A stretch of DNA of 64,000 nt. Origin: Antedon mediterranea (taxonomy: Eukaryota > Echinodermata > Crinoidea > Comatulida > Antedonidae). The position numbers were made by a program, and so were the translations under genes. Positions 11,470-24,900 of this stretch are shown here, one piece after another. The notes under the pieces were generated by a model. The model was not told where the DNA came from, made no database searches, and was given only the letters and a program-made list of their open reading frames with translations. Location of the stretch: positions 8,471,001 to 8,535,000 of the forward strand of contig NC_092680.1 of NCBI RefSeq assembly GCF_964355755.1, read 5' to 3'. Position 1 is the first letter of the stretch, and the number at the start of each line of letters is the position of its first letter.

Positions 11470-11860
11470 TAAAACAGCAATGACAGCAACTTTATCCTGT
11501 AAGTTGTAAATTCCTTTTACATTGTAACTATTGTCTTTTGGGATATACGAATACCATTGCCAGCAACTTTATCCTGTAAGTTTCCTCAGATAGTAGGCCA
11601 ACAATTTACGATTCCGACCCCTAAGATTTAACAACTCGAAGAGCGACATGGCATATTGTTTAACTTTCGATTGCAGGCGATATACGAAAATACCATTGAC
11701 GGCAACTTAAATGTATGTTGCCCAAGACAGTACCCTATAAATTCCCCAGCCACTACAAGTAAGATTTAACCACACGGCTATTTTTGGGGGGGTTTTTTTG
11801 CATTGTAATTAGACCTATTACCCTTGGGATATACGAAAATACCATTGAGATATAAAAAAT
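11470..11860. repeat. Degenerate tandem repeat with phrase GGATATACGAAAATACCATTG
   Basis: The phrase recurs in variant forms near 11,540, 11,680 and 11,828. CAGCAACTTTATCCTGTAAG occurs twice (about 11,485 and 11,560). This is an old ~130-base tandem repeat with no coding capacity. Confidence 0.6.
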
Positions 11861-12204
11861 ACAGACAGACAGTAACCAAACATTGTCCCACTAACAACTC
11901 TGTTACATAGGGTACGGCCGAGTATCCTGTTGAACGAAAGACTCGTTTTAACATACGTTCTGGTGATTTAAACTATACCTATACAGTATATAAGAAGCCA
12001 ATTAAACTGATATTTAAAAATAATTGCATGCAATATACCAGATTTAAGGATTTGGAGCATTACACGACATAATTGAGGCACGGTAAAAAATATATCGACA
12101 TATGTATGCAGTTCGCCGTCGGTCTTTAGGTAGATGACGCTATGTTGTCCAATTAATATTTTTATCCCGGTACAACCCATGATTTTTGGCTCCTTTTCAC
12201 ACAC

Positions 12205-12285
12205 ACATACATATTGTATTGTATTGTACTATTTATGTATGATGATGTTAATAAAGTTGGTATTGATTTTGACATATGAGCTCGC
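12205..12285 (+). repeat. LINE 3' tail fragment
   Basis: TGTATTGTATTGTACTATTT and AATAAAGTTGGTATTGATTT resemble the 3' end of the LINE at 48.6 kb (TGTACTGTATTTTG ... AATAAAGTTG). It lies just before the LINE endonuclease remnant, but its orientation shows it is the end of a different copy. Confidence 0.4.
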
Positions 12286-12369
12286 TCGATTGTTTACCAT
12301 GCAAACAACTTTTCTATAGCTTATATATTGCCTTTAAGTAATATCTTCCACTAATTGTATCAATTGTTG

Positions 12370-13232
12370 CCTTTTTATATGGTACTCAAAATCCAGATGT
12401 CTCATACTCATTTGAATACAAATGCAGAGAACATGGTAGGAGTGGTGGAGTAGGTATTTATGTTCACTCTTCTTCCAATGCTTGATTATACAATAGCCAA
12501 CTCAGAATCATTGTACAGTAGTTGGAATTGTCTAATGATGAGAGCAAATTTATTGATGGTGTTATATACAGGCAAAATAACGGACCTAACTGAGTTTTAT
12601 AACAGTGTTTTGGATATACTAAATAATAATAAAATTGAAAAAAAATAATTGTATTATATTGGGTGACTTTACTTTTGATGTTTTAAATTCTTCTGTTAAT
12701 AGACTAATTTATTAATAAACTTAATTGATTAAATATGCACAACCTAATTGAAACTCCGTCCAGGGTCACTAAAGATACTTCTACCTTAATTGACCATATT
12801 TATGCCAATGTTTTTAATACAAATTGGTTCAATTGTTTGCGATATTTCTGATCATTTCTCTGTTTTTTCAATATTTGAGAATATTGTTTGAAGTGAAAAA
12901 ATGGATTCTATTTTTGTTCGTGATTTTAGTAACTTTAATACAAATGCATTTATTTATGATCTATCTAATATATCATGGGATGAAGTTTATATGTTTAAAG
13001 ATGTTGATGATTCTTACAATAAATTGTATACCTCATTTAGTAACCTTTGTAACATGCCCCTTTTGTCCAACGTTCGGTAAAAAACATTGAAGAAAAAAAT
13101 CCATGGACCACTATCAATTAAAAAATGTATTAGGAAAAAGCACAAGTTGTTTTCGAAAGTTTTTAGGTCAAATAATGACCCAAATAACAAAAGGATTAAA
13201 TTGGCTAGAAGCACTTTTTATCATAATTTACT
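12370..13232 (+). pseudogene. LINE (CR1/L2-like) endonuclease and linker region, broken
   Basis: Across several frames the plus strand encodes recognisable pieces of a non-LTR retrotransposon APE-type endonuclease: CREHGRSGGVGIYV, then TDLTEFYNSVLDILN, ILGDF, then STLIDHIYANVF and a DISDHFSVF block, followed by a linker ending in KLARSTFYHNL. The known endonuclease signatures (GGVGIYV, GDFN-like, DHFSVF) appear in the correct order, but stops and frameshifts separate them, so this copy is dead. It stops abruptly near 13,232, where the sequence switches to a reverse-transcriptase half on the other strand. Confidence 0.75.
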
Positions 13233-13234
13233 TT

Positions 13235-14098
13235 CCGTACGAGTACATCATCGTTTATTTTGAGCTTATTTAGGCCAATATCAATTTGTTTAGTTTTGCC
13301 TTTAAACAATATGTATTTCGTTTTTGTTACGTTTACAGTAAGCATGTTTGCTTTGAACCACATACTTAGACGATGTATTTCATTATTCATGTTCTAAGAA
13401 AACGTTGGTGTCATCTGCGAACATTATTGTTTCTGTTTGGGTACATACACCAGGCATATCATTAACATACAATAGAAACAATAACGACCCCAGTATCGAG
13501 CCCGTGTGTTATCTCTGTGTAATCAGATTTACATCCTTCGATTTCTACATATTGTTTCCTATTACTTAATTAGCTTACAAACCATTCTAGAGCAATGCCT
13601 CTTATTCCATAATACCTTAGTTTATCAAGCAATATGTCATGATTCATAGAGTCAATTGCTTTTGACAGATCTAGAAAGACCCCTATTACGATTTTTTATT
13701 ATCAATTGCTTTGGTCAATGTGTCTATTGCTTTTTATTAAGAAGTGTTTGTTCGGTTTAGTGTCCCTCCCTAAACCCATATTGCGACTTGCTAAGTATAT
13801 TATGTTTAAGTAATGTTTAAGTAAAAATGACATTGTCTGATCGTATACTACCCTCTCATAGATCTTAGATAGACATGGTAAGATAGATATCGGTCTGTAA
13901 TTGCTAACCTCATCTTTATTACCCTTTTTATACACAGGCACAGTTTTTGCTATTTTTAATTGATCTGGAAATATACCACCCTCAAGTGATTTGTTAACAA
14001 TATTATGAGCAATTGGTTTTGAAAGTAGGTCATAATTACTTACAATATATTTTATCATTATATCATCATGACCACATGACTTATTCTTATCTAATTAA
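13235..14098 (-). pseudogene. LINE (CR1/L2-like) reverse-transcriptase region, broken
   Basis: On the minus strand, from 14,098 downward: NKSCGHDDIM, the block KTVPVYKKGNKDEVSNYRPI, then GSILGSLLFLLYVNDMPGVC, the catalytic-type motif FADDTNVF (about 13,400-13,440) and SMWFKANMLTVNVTKTKYILF. These are palm and finger blocks of a non-LTR reverse transcriptase in order. Stops interrupt the frame, and both the 5' end and the 3' part with tail are missing. It lies just beyond the stop codon of the NXPE gene, so it probably inserted into that gene's 3' untranslated region or close to it. Confidence 0.85.
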
Positions 14099-14137
14099 TT
14101 ATCTAAAGTATAAGACAGAAAACAAGGTACACAATGT

Positions 14138-17100
14138 TTAAGTACAAATAAGTGACAATACGATTCTTATATATTCTGTTATAATAATTTGAGGAGGATG
14201 AATATTGTCACCTACGCGGTGATTGTTGGTCATGTCCCAAACATCTATAATATACAGGTTAGGGATATCAGCCATCATCTTACGCATTTCTCCATCAAAC
14301 TGCATTGCCAACCAATCACCCACATTAACAGCGCCGACCGCACCACCATAAGATCTCGTATTAGCGCTTTTCATAAAAACTATCGTTTTTGGACTACGTT
14401 GATATAAACGAAGAAGAGCATTTTTAATGGTTTTCAGTCGACGTGAGTAAACTTGCAAACTTGTTGCTTCAAAATGAGCAAACAAACACACAAAAATGAT
14501 GGTATTTTGATCAGCAATGATGTCATCAATCTCATTAGCTGTATACTTTATATCATCTACGCGCATTGTTCTTGCACGTATTGGATATGCGTGAATTCTG
14601 AAGAAAAACGTCATGTTATTCTTTGTACTGTTCGCGTACAAAGGTCCCGTGTACCAAGTGGCACCAGCCGTGTATTTTTGACTGGTAGTGTTCTCAACCT
14701 TAGAAACAAAGTATTCATACCACTGTCGAATTGTAGAGTCTCCAAAAAAATATAATCTTTTGTGTTTTAAACATCCCGATGATAAAGCTAACTGTACTGT
14801 TATATTCTTTAGTGTACATTCGTTGGAGTACCATTTGTCTTTAAAATAAAATCCTGCGGCTAATTTCCTTTCCACTTTGAACTTATTATTTCGTCGGCAC
14901 TCACTTGATGATTCTATACACAATGTTTGCTCATCTTTAATGACAAAATAGTATTAAAATATTCAATATATATATATAAATAAATATTACATAAAGTATC
15001 CTTAGATTTAACGTAATTAAATATAACTATATTAATTTGCAGTATAATTTTATTTTGCTACTGCACCTTCACACGCGCGTCCGAAAATAAACAACAAGAA
15101 ACTAAATTGGCTATCGCCACCAACGGCCAACTTAGTTGAAACCAGGAAGTTGCAACGTGAACCCGTGGACTCACGTCAACGCGGAAATTACTTCTACCGC
15201 GTACAGTTGAAAATCTACTGATGAAATCAGAATTTTGTTTTTTCAAAACCCTTTATAATATCTTCCTAAGATAGAAATATGGAACAATATCGTAATAGTG
15301 GAAACTAATGTTATCAAATCTACGTTTCGTGGTACATCGGAGGCAGATAAGGCGGAGATTTGTCCCGAAGTTTCTTCATTGTGCTCACCTATGTCAGAAT
15401 TAACCATAATTTATATATAGATATCAAGCAGTTAATACTATTGCTTTTTAAGAATTGAGACACAGGCAGAAAACTTACTTGATTCATTTACGTATATTTT
15501 CTTGACACCTGTGGACTTCTTCCCATACCTAAAACATAAAAGATTAATGTTCATTACAACAACAAAACATGGGTTTTCCTCATTTTTCCCCATACATTAC
15601 TATTATTCCTGTTTGTTGTTGTACTGTTTAGGCGTTCTGAATTTATTATAAATTATTCATTTCAATCGTTAGTTGTTTTTTAGTATTTTATACCAGTCAT
15701 TTCCTTTTATTCATGGTTCTTTAAAATTAAGTGTATTATGATGTAAGTAAAATATAAAAGTGTACGATAAGTACAGTGGTATGTAACACGATTATCTAAT
15801 TATCTATACGTATCATTCATCAAGTGTAATACCTCATAAAGGTCTATTATATATAATGCATACAACTATTTTTTAAGTCGTGTTTCGTAAATTTTTTCAA
15901 CTCAGTTTAAGGTGGCTATGACTTAAAGTTAAACTTAAATAGTCTCCTTCCATACAATGCATATACCTGTAATGGTTTTTTTTCCTCCATAATTTATGTA
16001 TTTTACGAGCGTGTGGAAAATAAAATGATTACTATTACATGGCATCTACTATACAAATACGACCACAATTCTTAGTATATATACCGGGTCAATTATATCA
16101 ATCTAATTTTTGGTCAAAGTAATTAAATTGACGGTGTTGCACTTTACAGTGATTATGAGTGGGACGCTTATCGATTGGCATTATTTACAATGGCGTTGTT
16201 ATCCCTGGTATAAGCCAGATGTGTAAATAAAGTATAAAGAATTGAACTAGTTGACGTTGTGTAGTTTTTGCACTTTTTACGTGGGAAGCTTTTATAAAAC
16301 ATTACAAATTGAATACTGTTTGTTATTTTTTAGAGAGACTACAATATAATACATTTTTACTAATACTAATTTAGCTTGGTGCAATATTATTATTAATATT
16401 ATCACTAAAAATCTCTTTTGCAATATTTAAAATTTACCTGAATAAGCGTGACTCTGTTGGTTTAAAAACTGCCCTGGTCTCTCTCCCTCCTAGGTGTGTA
16501 TTACCCCGATGGTAAGAGTATGCAGAACATGGCATATTACTTGGTTTTTCACAAAACCATGGCTCACCAGTTCGTTTATCTGTGTAGTCACATGTGTGTT
16601 TAGAAGAAGGTAATTCCACATGACAACGGACAACTTTCTTGAGTTTTTCAGCTACAAATGTTCCATCATACACAAACCGAGTGGGCTTAACGTTACGTAC
16701 ACGATTCATAGCTTCAATTGCTTCTCTGCTGTTTATTAACATTACATTAATCGCTATTTTGCCACTCCATCTTAGTGTAAAGAATGCACTGTACGAACCA
16801 TTATTATAATCAACAATCTTTCCATCAGTTGTCCCACTTGCCAATAAACCAGTAGTATACATTTTGGCCCGAAAATAATCCCCACCTTCCGTTTTGTTTC
16901 GTTTGAACTGATCCATTGCTTGGATTACAACGTGTATTTTATCACACAAATTATAAGTTTGTTGCAGATTTTGAATACGGAAATAACTAGTTGAAGGATG
17001 TGTAAATGGTTTTTCAGTTAGATTTTGTTCTGCTGCATTGTTGCTGCTTATCGTAGAAGAATTCGGAGCACATGTTGTATTTCTTGTAACATTAATAGAT

Positions 17101-18103
17101 GAAAGTTCTTGTTCTGTATTAACCATTACAACAGATCGTGTACAACATTCTGGTTTAATAGTAAAATTGTTAGTACCAATGCTCTTTTCCGAGGCACCTT
17201 TAGTGATGTTTGGATGAAATGAAGTGAATAGTGCTGGACGAGGATAGTTGTATTTAACCTGTGGAGATCAAGTAGTTTTCTGAAATTTAGTTTTAGTTAA
17301 ACATGTGAATTCAAGTGTTTGGCCAAATTGTTTCAATGTACATTATACTGTATTCAGAATAATAATAATTTCTTGTTAAATAAAAAAGTTGTATGTTAAA
17401 TCAACTAAACATTGTATAGTTGGAACCCGATTGGATAGTGACTCTTACATTATCGGCGTTTTTTCGCTTTCCTCATCTTTATCGTTTCAAATTTCAGTAT
17501 ATCACTGGGCGGTTTAGAATTAATTATATATGCCTAACGTGTTCACAATTCACAAATGCATATTAGTAGGCCTATACCAAAAGAAGCAAGTGATTTTCAG
17601 TTTAGTAACCATTATTTAAATGGATATACGGTACATTTAACAACAATTATGTACAAAAAAGGGGAAAAAATGGTCGCCCACGTCCGGTCAGCACCTCCGA
17701 TGGGGCACTACCCTGTAGGGATACGGGAAAAATTACCGTCTACTTTGATAGTGAGGCACGTAAGCGCGACCACCACAAAAACAGCATAAACTACTACTCT
17801 ACCGACTCATTTGTGTTTGTTATTAAAACTATTATTAAGTTAAAACATAGCCATATTTACCAGATGACGTCATGCTTATTAGACAGTTATATTTAAAGAT
17901 ATATTTTGCTGGCACAAAAAATGAAATAATTGTCAAATTAGTTTAAGCATTGACGAAAAACACCGTGTTACTTTTTGATAAATTATTAAGATTTAATTGA
18001 AACTTACATAATCGACGGTTTTCAAATATTCCCCAAAATTCCAAATAGATATAACACATACACCAAAAATTAGAAGAAAATGTCGACGGTTGAAACAAAT
18101 CAT
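14138..18103 (-). CDS. NXPE family protein (neurexophilin-like plus PC-esterase domain), four exons
   Basis: Minus-strand exons 18103-18008, 17258-16438, 15528-15479 and 14934-14138 join in frame through GT-AG introns (phases 0, 2 and 1) to 587 residues, close to the family's usual ~550. The N-terminus MICFNRRHFLLIFGVCVISI is a short basic stretch plus one membrane helix, a type II signal anchor. The large second exon is the neurexophilin-like part, with several N-x-S/T sites and Cys residues (SSKHTCDYTDKRTGEPWFC). The last exon is the PC-esterase (SGNH-like) part, with FFGDSTIRQW (predicted catalytic Ser near residue 389) and VGDNIHPP (Asp/His near 565 and 568). It probably acts in the secretory pathway or outside the cell; the substrate is unknown. 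An upstream in-frame ATG at 18,253 would add 50 residues before the anchor, which is less likely. Confidence 0.92.
17418..17522. repeat. Rearranged fragment of the ~365-bp tRNA-containing repeat
   Basis: CCGATTGGATAGTGACTCTT matches one orientation of the repeat. It is followed directly by TTCCTCATCTTTATCGTTTC and CAGTATATCACTGGGCGG, which match the other orientation. The tRNA-like core is absent. It sits in the first intron of the NXPE gene. Confidence 0.65.
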
Positions 18104-18299
18104 AATGCTGCTTTTTTCGTTATGTATATCAAAGTATATACGTCGAGCTAATGATATTGTAATATATTTTGTGGAAGTGTCGAGCAGCTTATATTGTGGA
18201 TAAGCGATAGTTGGCGCTACTCTGTGCATTCTCAAAAAAAGTATATAGCGCAACTTTGCTGGGCAAGATAGATAACTGTTGCTCTAGGTCCAATTCTAC

Positions 18300-21200
18300 A
18301 ACGCTCCCTGTAATCCCACACAATTTACCACAATCATCCGGGTATTTTGTCCGCCCGAATGAAGTCTAAGTTATGTATCTTGCGACGCTGTACAATCTTT
18401 GCATTCTCTAGCGGTAACCAAGCTTAAGTAATTTGACCAATTTTGACGCGATGGATTGTCCAAACTGCCGCGTGTGCGTGTGCTTGGTCAACGCAAACTT
18501 ACGTCGTTATGTTGCATCCAAATGAGAATCCAGGATGAATAGCAATCTCCAGACTCTTAAATTGACCAACTGATTTCTATCGCAGATTGTTTGATTTTGC
18601 TTTCTTCACTTCATATCATAATTTCTGAACGATTTCTTAGGCTGCCATGGAAAGGATAAAACAGAAAAGACCGAAAATATACATTACATTGGTGTCTTTT
18701 ACAGTTTCAATTTTTCCAGCTGTTTATTTAGTAAAATGTTTAATGTTTGGCATCATAATTCTGTCAATTTGTAAAACTTACGTTAGGTATAGTAATTAAA
18801 TATTGTGAAGATTCTGGTAAAATATAAACATATTATTATAATTATTGTCTAACATTTGTAAGGAACGACTTACTCAGTTTATTTATTCTTTACTTGAATC
18901 TATAGTGACTTCATGAATAAGTCTGTAGTATGCAAATAAAATTCATTTATGTATTTATTTTGCTCTGCGTTTGTACCAAGCACTTTTTAATCAGATTATT
19001 AAACATTATGTTTGTAGATTAGCTACCGTTGCTGTAAACAATTCATTATTGTGATCTATAGGTTTGAAGTTAAATTTGGATTTAATATGAGCTCTCTAAT
19101 TACAAAATATTATTTTAATCCACTCTAATTTTCAAACTCAAAAAGAACCACATGTTGTTTATTGTTTTTTCTTGAAATATTTATTCAAGGTAGCTGCCGG
19201 TATACAATTTCTATTGTTTGTTATAAAATAACAACCTTGCAAAAAAATTGATAATAAACCCACTTACAGATTGTTTTCGTTAGCAGTAAAGCATCGTGAA
19301 TTTTACTTAATTTTAAAATAAAAAAATTACCGAACTTTCTCATAAAAATAGTATTTTCTAACAATACTTTGCATACGTGTAACCAGTTGACATCATAACT
19401 CCAAACAATTAATTGGCCTCTATTTTGATTTAATTCGTTTAAATAAAAACAACGGTAATTTAGGGCATTATTATTTATTTTTAATTTTATTTAAAACATA
19501 ATTATGCAGAATAAAAATATATCAAATATTCATAAACACAGTGGTTACATTTTCCCCATGTTTTGCACACGAAGGAACTTGTTTGACATAGGAAACTGGA
19601 CGATTCCATTTATTAGTACTACATGGATTTGATGATGATAATATTACCGTTTTTAACAATTGTGTTACTTGAAACATATTTTCTAGTTGGTTTATTCTTA
19701 TAAAGGTCAATGTCAAATTTATAATCTATATTAAATAATGCTAAAATGCTCTTTCCATGTCCACTAAAACAACCAAATCAGTCTCTTGCATGTGGATCAA
19801 TATAAGGAAACCATTTAAACGTTTAATTATGGAGAATGTACTTCTATTGAAATTCATTAAACATGCATTAAGTTGGTGTAATTCTTGTTCAAGAGCTTGA
19901 TTTAATGACAAAGCATTAATCGGTCATCAATTCGAAATCCCCATCTATAATGCCAAACACTGATTCACTGGAAAGGATTGCAAATGTGTTATAAAATATC
20001 TAATTCGTTCGGCAGTTCAGAAATCATCAAAAGGTCCTCATGCATAGTGGAATCTTTCTAAATGTAATAGTACAACTCATTTCCAAGAGTCAATATTTTG
20101 TCAAGATCAGTAAAGAAAAATTCATTTCCATTCCTCAATGTTGAATAAAGAATAGCGACAAGACTATTTGCAACACACTGCTTTACCACATGAAAAGCCA
20201 AACCGAGAATCTGCTTGATTAAAACTACCTTGTGTTAACACATTATTAGTAATGCTCTTACATCTGTTGACCACACTTGTATTAGTGTTACCTTTATTGT
20301 CTTTGTTTTCATTAGATACCTTTTCAAACATTTTTCTAACTTGTCAATAAATTCGAGTGACCTAAATACTTGCAATGCGGAGTATAATTTTCATTAAATT
20401 TATCACTTTTCTCGATCCATGTGATCTCTATATCTTCGTTTTCTAGGTTAAGATCAACTCTGTGAACATATATGAGATTATACCATTAGGCCTACTCCAC
20501 CCTCATCATGCTTTAATTACTTGATTAAATTTTTTTTTAACCGTTCTGATTGTTACAATATTATTACAATAAGACAACTTAAAAAAGAAAAGACAGCTCA
20601 AATATCTAAAATATACGAACTCCTATTGAGTTAGGCCTTATACGACAACTTTAATCTAAATTATTATTATTGGTTTATTAAGATAGGTTTGTTACAAAAT
20701 ATAACAATTATTATTACCCAATAAAAAAAATATTAAAAAATAAATTTCTATTTTCGATAAGGCAAAGTCGGCATGATTTCCTAAAGTTCATGTTCACTGG
20801 TAACCAGTACGGTAACAGACAATTTCGAATAATGAACGGGTGGTAGATATTTTTCCATTTTGTGTAGTAATCCTGACAACGACTTCCGACAAGCATGAAA
20901 TTTGTGAATGTGTTGGGTTTCAATATCAGTTTCTAATGTTAAAGGCCAACCTTAAAATAAAGGATGTGATACGTTAAGAATTGAGTGCGGAAATGATTGA
21001 ATTAGACAAATACTTTAACAGATGACATCAACAACAAGCACAGCCAGTAAAGCATGCATTGTTGAAAACACAGCTTCTTCCATAGTGGATTAAATTATTC
21101 TATAAAGGTAAGAATTATCGAGATTAATACTATTTGTAGACCTACTTTGTAACAATTTGCTGGAAAATGTGACTTGTTGATTCTTTAACATATGCTTCTG

Positions 21201-21890
21201 AGTCACAATCAATTTCAAAGCAAACAGTATACATTTGAACGTTTTTATTCGACCATAACAACATTGTTTAAACCCACCTACTTGGTATTACAATTCGTTC
21301 TGTCTAGAAATGAAAATTATTCTAAAAGATAACTGAAATACAGGATCAGTGTATCACTATTTCGTTACACATTTTGATAAATCGTACTTTATAATTATAA
21401 TTAAAATTCTCAATATACTCAAAATAATACGTCACAATTTGGCTGTACTATAAAAAAACGCATATATAAATGACGTGTTCTGCGTTCAACAGCAGAATGA
21501 CGCATATGAAATACTTCCTTTTTTTAATTTATTGAAAAGTAAACCTTGTGAACTTCTAGCAACAGCTGTACTACTACAAAGATTTCACTATGTTTATCAA
21601 CACCAAATGACCCGGCGATCAGTCCCGATTCTTATGGCATTATACTTACTCTGAATTACTGTTCAAAAACACTCATTCATCTTTTTATATAAGAAAACTA
21701 TGAGAAGATAATGTAGACGATGATTTACTTTTACAATTTACTAAGAATTCTTTCTCACTCACCTATTTGTGTATAATTGGCCTAGAGTTTAAATTTAATT
21801 AGACGACGAATTATTTCAAATACAAAATAATATTATTTATTTACCAAATATCTTGTGATGTTCAATTAATAGATTTTTATTTTTACTGCA
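18300..21890. other. Intergenic region between divergent NXPE and Kazal-DM13-DOMON genes
   Basis: About 3.6 kb separates the two oppositely transcribed genes. The sequence is AT-rich with no convincing exon, RNA gene or complete repeat. Promoters of both genes should lie here, with that of the + strand gene possibly spread by a noncoding first exon, but no TATA box or other element can be picked out reliably. Confidence 0.5.
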
Positions 21891-21891
21891 G

Positions 21892-21909
21892 GCTTCCACC
21901 CAAAAAAAG
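21892..21909 (+). other. End of 5' untranslated region behind a splice acceptor
   Basis: TTTTTACTGCAG ends at 21,891 and looks like a good acceptor 18 bases before the start codon. This suggests a separate noncoding first exon upstream, which cannot be located from sequence alone. Confidence 0.55.
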
Positions 21910-24900
21910 ATGATGAAATACCTGTATATTTGTTTTTTATTGATGTCCATGAATGCATATGTGTACAGTCAACGTAAGTCCTATCTTCTTGCTTCTAATT
22001 CAATCAGTGTGATTTTAAAGTGTTGTGTTTCTTTATAATTAAAGATATATACGGTTCCCCTAACAATTTTTTTTAATATGACATTAATTTCACGTAATAG
22101 TTAATCACTTTTACTAAAAACTGGATCGGAAAAAAACAATTATTGACCTAAAAATGTTTAATAGCTTAACAAATTTAAAGCAAAAAATACATTTTTCGTT
22201 TAAATTAACCGTTTCGTTTGTCCTTTTATATGACTACTTGAAATAATTATTTGTTTTGGTTTTTTTTACAGAAGTGGAAACGTTATTAAAACTGCAAAAT
22301 TGCCTATTTAAAGTCTGATTCTATTAATCTTCATTTTCATGTTTTTGGGGGACAATGCATCTTTACATAATTTATTTTTAATAATCTATTGTGATCAAAA
22401 ACACCTTAATATTATTACATATACAATTATTTATTTTGCAGGAATTTTAATTCTATATATTAATAAATCATCTATCCAGGTTGCCCTTCGTGTGCCAAGC
22501 CAGAAAATGACCAACGAGTATGCGGGACAGATGGCAGAACATACCCTTCCATATGTTACCTCGGACGGAGGATTTGTAGAGGAGATTCTCCAGACTTAGC
22601 AGTAGCATATTCGGGTAAATGCATTCGAATGAACGACCCTGTGGTTGTTACAAGTAAGTCCCAGCAGATTCTCGTACGGTATCACGTCTAGATAGCTTTA
22701 ATCAATTGTATAGTGTACAATTATACATATAAAGCTAAATGAAACAACGAAAGATTAACTTGTTTACTTTCATATCTTCAATACAAAATTATTAATATCA
22801 ATATGCTGCTTGTTTGCAGCTACTGTGAGTTCACGACCATATTCTATTACTAAAAACCAGCTAAATGAACCCGATCAAACTGAGCAGAAAGACTCGAGAT
22901 GTACCGTGGCATTGGTACCAGTCTGTGGTAGTGATGGAATCACCTATCCGTCACCCTGCTTCCTTGCAAAGTTTGCAAATCTTCCTGGAAAAAGCGATCT
23001 AACTATTGCACAGATGGGTTTCTGTGGTGAGTGTCACATGTGTTTTCTATCGATCATTTTAGGCTATAACAATTATGTTTAAAATGTGTTTTCATTATAT
23101 AATTGTTTTAAATGTATGTTATATTGATTGCGTATATCAACAAATTATGTTTAGTAGAATAATCTTTTACCATTTATATTTTTGTAGATCAATTTAATTC
23201 TGAAAATAAATCAGATTTGAATTTAACTTCACCAGCAAATGAACAAGAAAAAGTCGATTCAACATCAAATATTTTCACCACCGTACAATCAACTGTTCAA
23301 GAGATAACTGCAGAACAACTGCAGACTACAAAAAAAGGAGGTGGAGGTAGTGACTTGTTTGTACCAGGGCCTGCTTCGGATTTAGAACCAGAAGGAACAG
23401 TTGTTACTCCATTCAAACCGCCAACGACAGAGACAACAGTAACAGACATTTATTATGGGAAATTTATTGGAGATATTATGCCTGTTAGAAATGAACGCGC
23501 ACTACCCAGAGGACGTGGAACAATTTATTCAGTTGATAAGTCAACAATTACGATTGTACATTTTACGATTAATAGCAAGGTAGATGGTAAGAAAACATCA
23601 TACTATACTATATCATTAAACTTTTTATCTACCAGTTCTCGTTATTCTATCTATTTTTAAATGTTTTATTTTGTCGTTGATGTTATTTTGTTTTCAATGC
23701 TGATGTTATAGTTGATGTTGCTTGTAGTGTTGTGATGTGGATATTGTACGTTGCTGTGGTCGTTTCTGTTATGTTTATCATTGCTTAATCTTTTTGTATT
23801 TGAACGGATATGAAAATTATATCCAATTATTGTTATCACTAGATAACCTGCTACTGTGTATGTTTCATACACTGTACTGATGGTGTAAGCTTATCATTTG
23901 TTACAGATATTTATTTAAAGGCTGGGTTGAACAGTGAACCCCATAACGGAGATACAATACCAGACGAGAAAGGAAGGTAACACTACGATTTGTTTGTATT
24001 AAGCATTGTTTAGAGTGTGGCATACCAAATACAACATCAATACAACAACATTTGTTTTTGAGAATGCTTTACTGGACAAACATTATTGACTATAACACAT
24101 TGGCGTTTTAAGAAAAGCTATGGTCGTTGCACGAGACAAAAATAAAGATTTGGTTTGATGCTTATCACACATCACACGTGTGACTCCGAGATAATTATAA
24201 CAATGACGAAGACTGATAATTACGAAGTTCTTCCAAACAAATGATAACAATGAACACCATCACAACGATAGAAATATGAAAATAATGACGAAAACGTTGT
24301 TATGATTACGATCTTATAATTGATGATTTCGTTTCTTATGAGTTATAATATTCGTGTGTTTTTTTCTTTAAAAAAAGAAAACGAAAACTTAAAGCATATA
24401 AAAACAAGGATATCATTCTAAGCTTACCAGAAGGAAAAGCGTTAGCGGAGTATGACTGGATTGGAGTCTGGTGCCGTCGTTATAAGGTGAGCAATCTTTT
24501 AAGTTTACTATATAATTATATTATTTATGTTCATTATCAGTTGTATATTTACAGTATTATGCTACTCTGTATTTTGCTTTATTATTTGTGGAAATAAATA
24601 TTATTATTATTATTATTAATACATACTGAGTGAAATAGGCCTATACCAAGGAATAGTCAAAGGATATACCACGTTTGTATTTGTTTTTTTACAGCAAGTG
24701 TATGAATGCAATAAATATTACTATGCAAAACTAAACAATAATATAGCCACCAGCACGTTAGTGCATATATTCTGTACACGCTACATTTGTACATTAAACG
24801 AGCTCATAATGACACTTTTTTTAGACTTTTGCAAGAGTGAATATATCTGCTGATTTTGTAGCACCTGATCAGTATAACTTAGGTGTAATGGGTTACAAAC

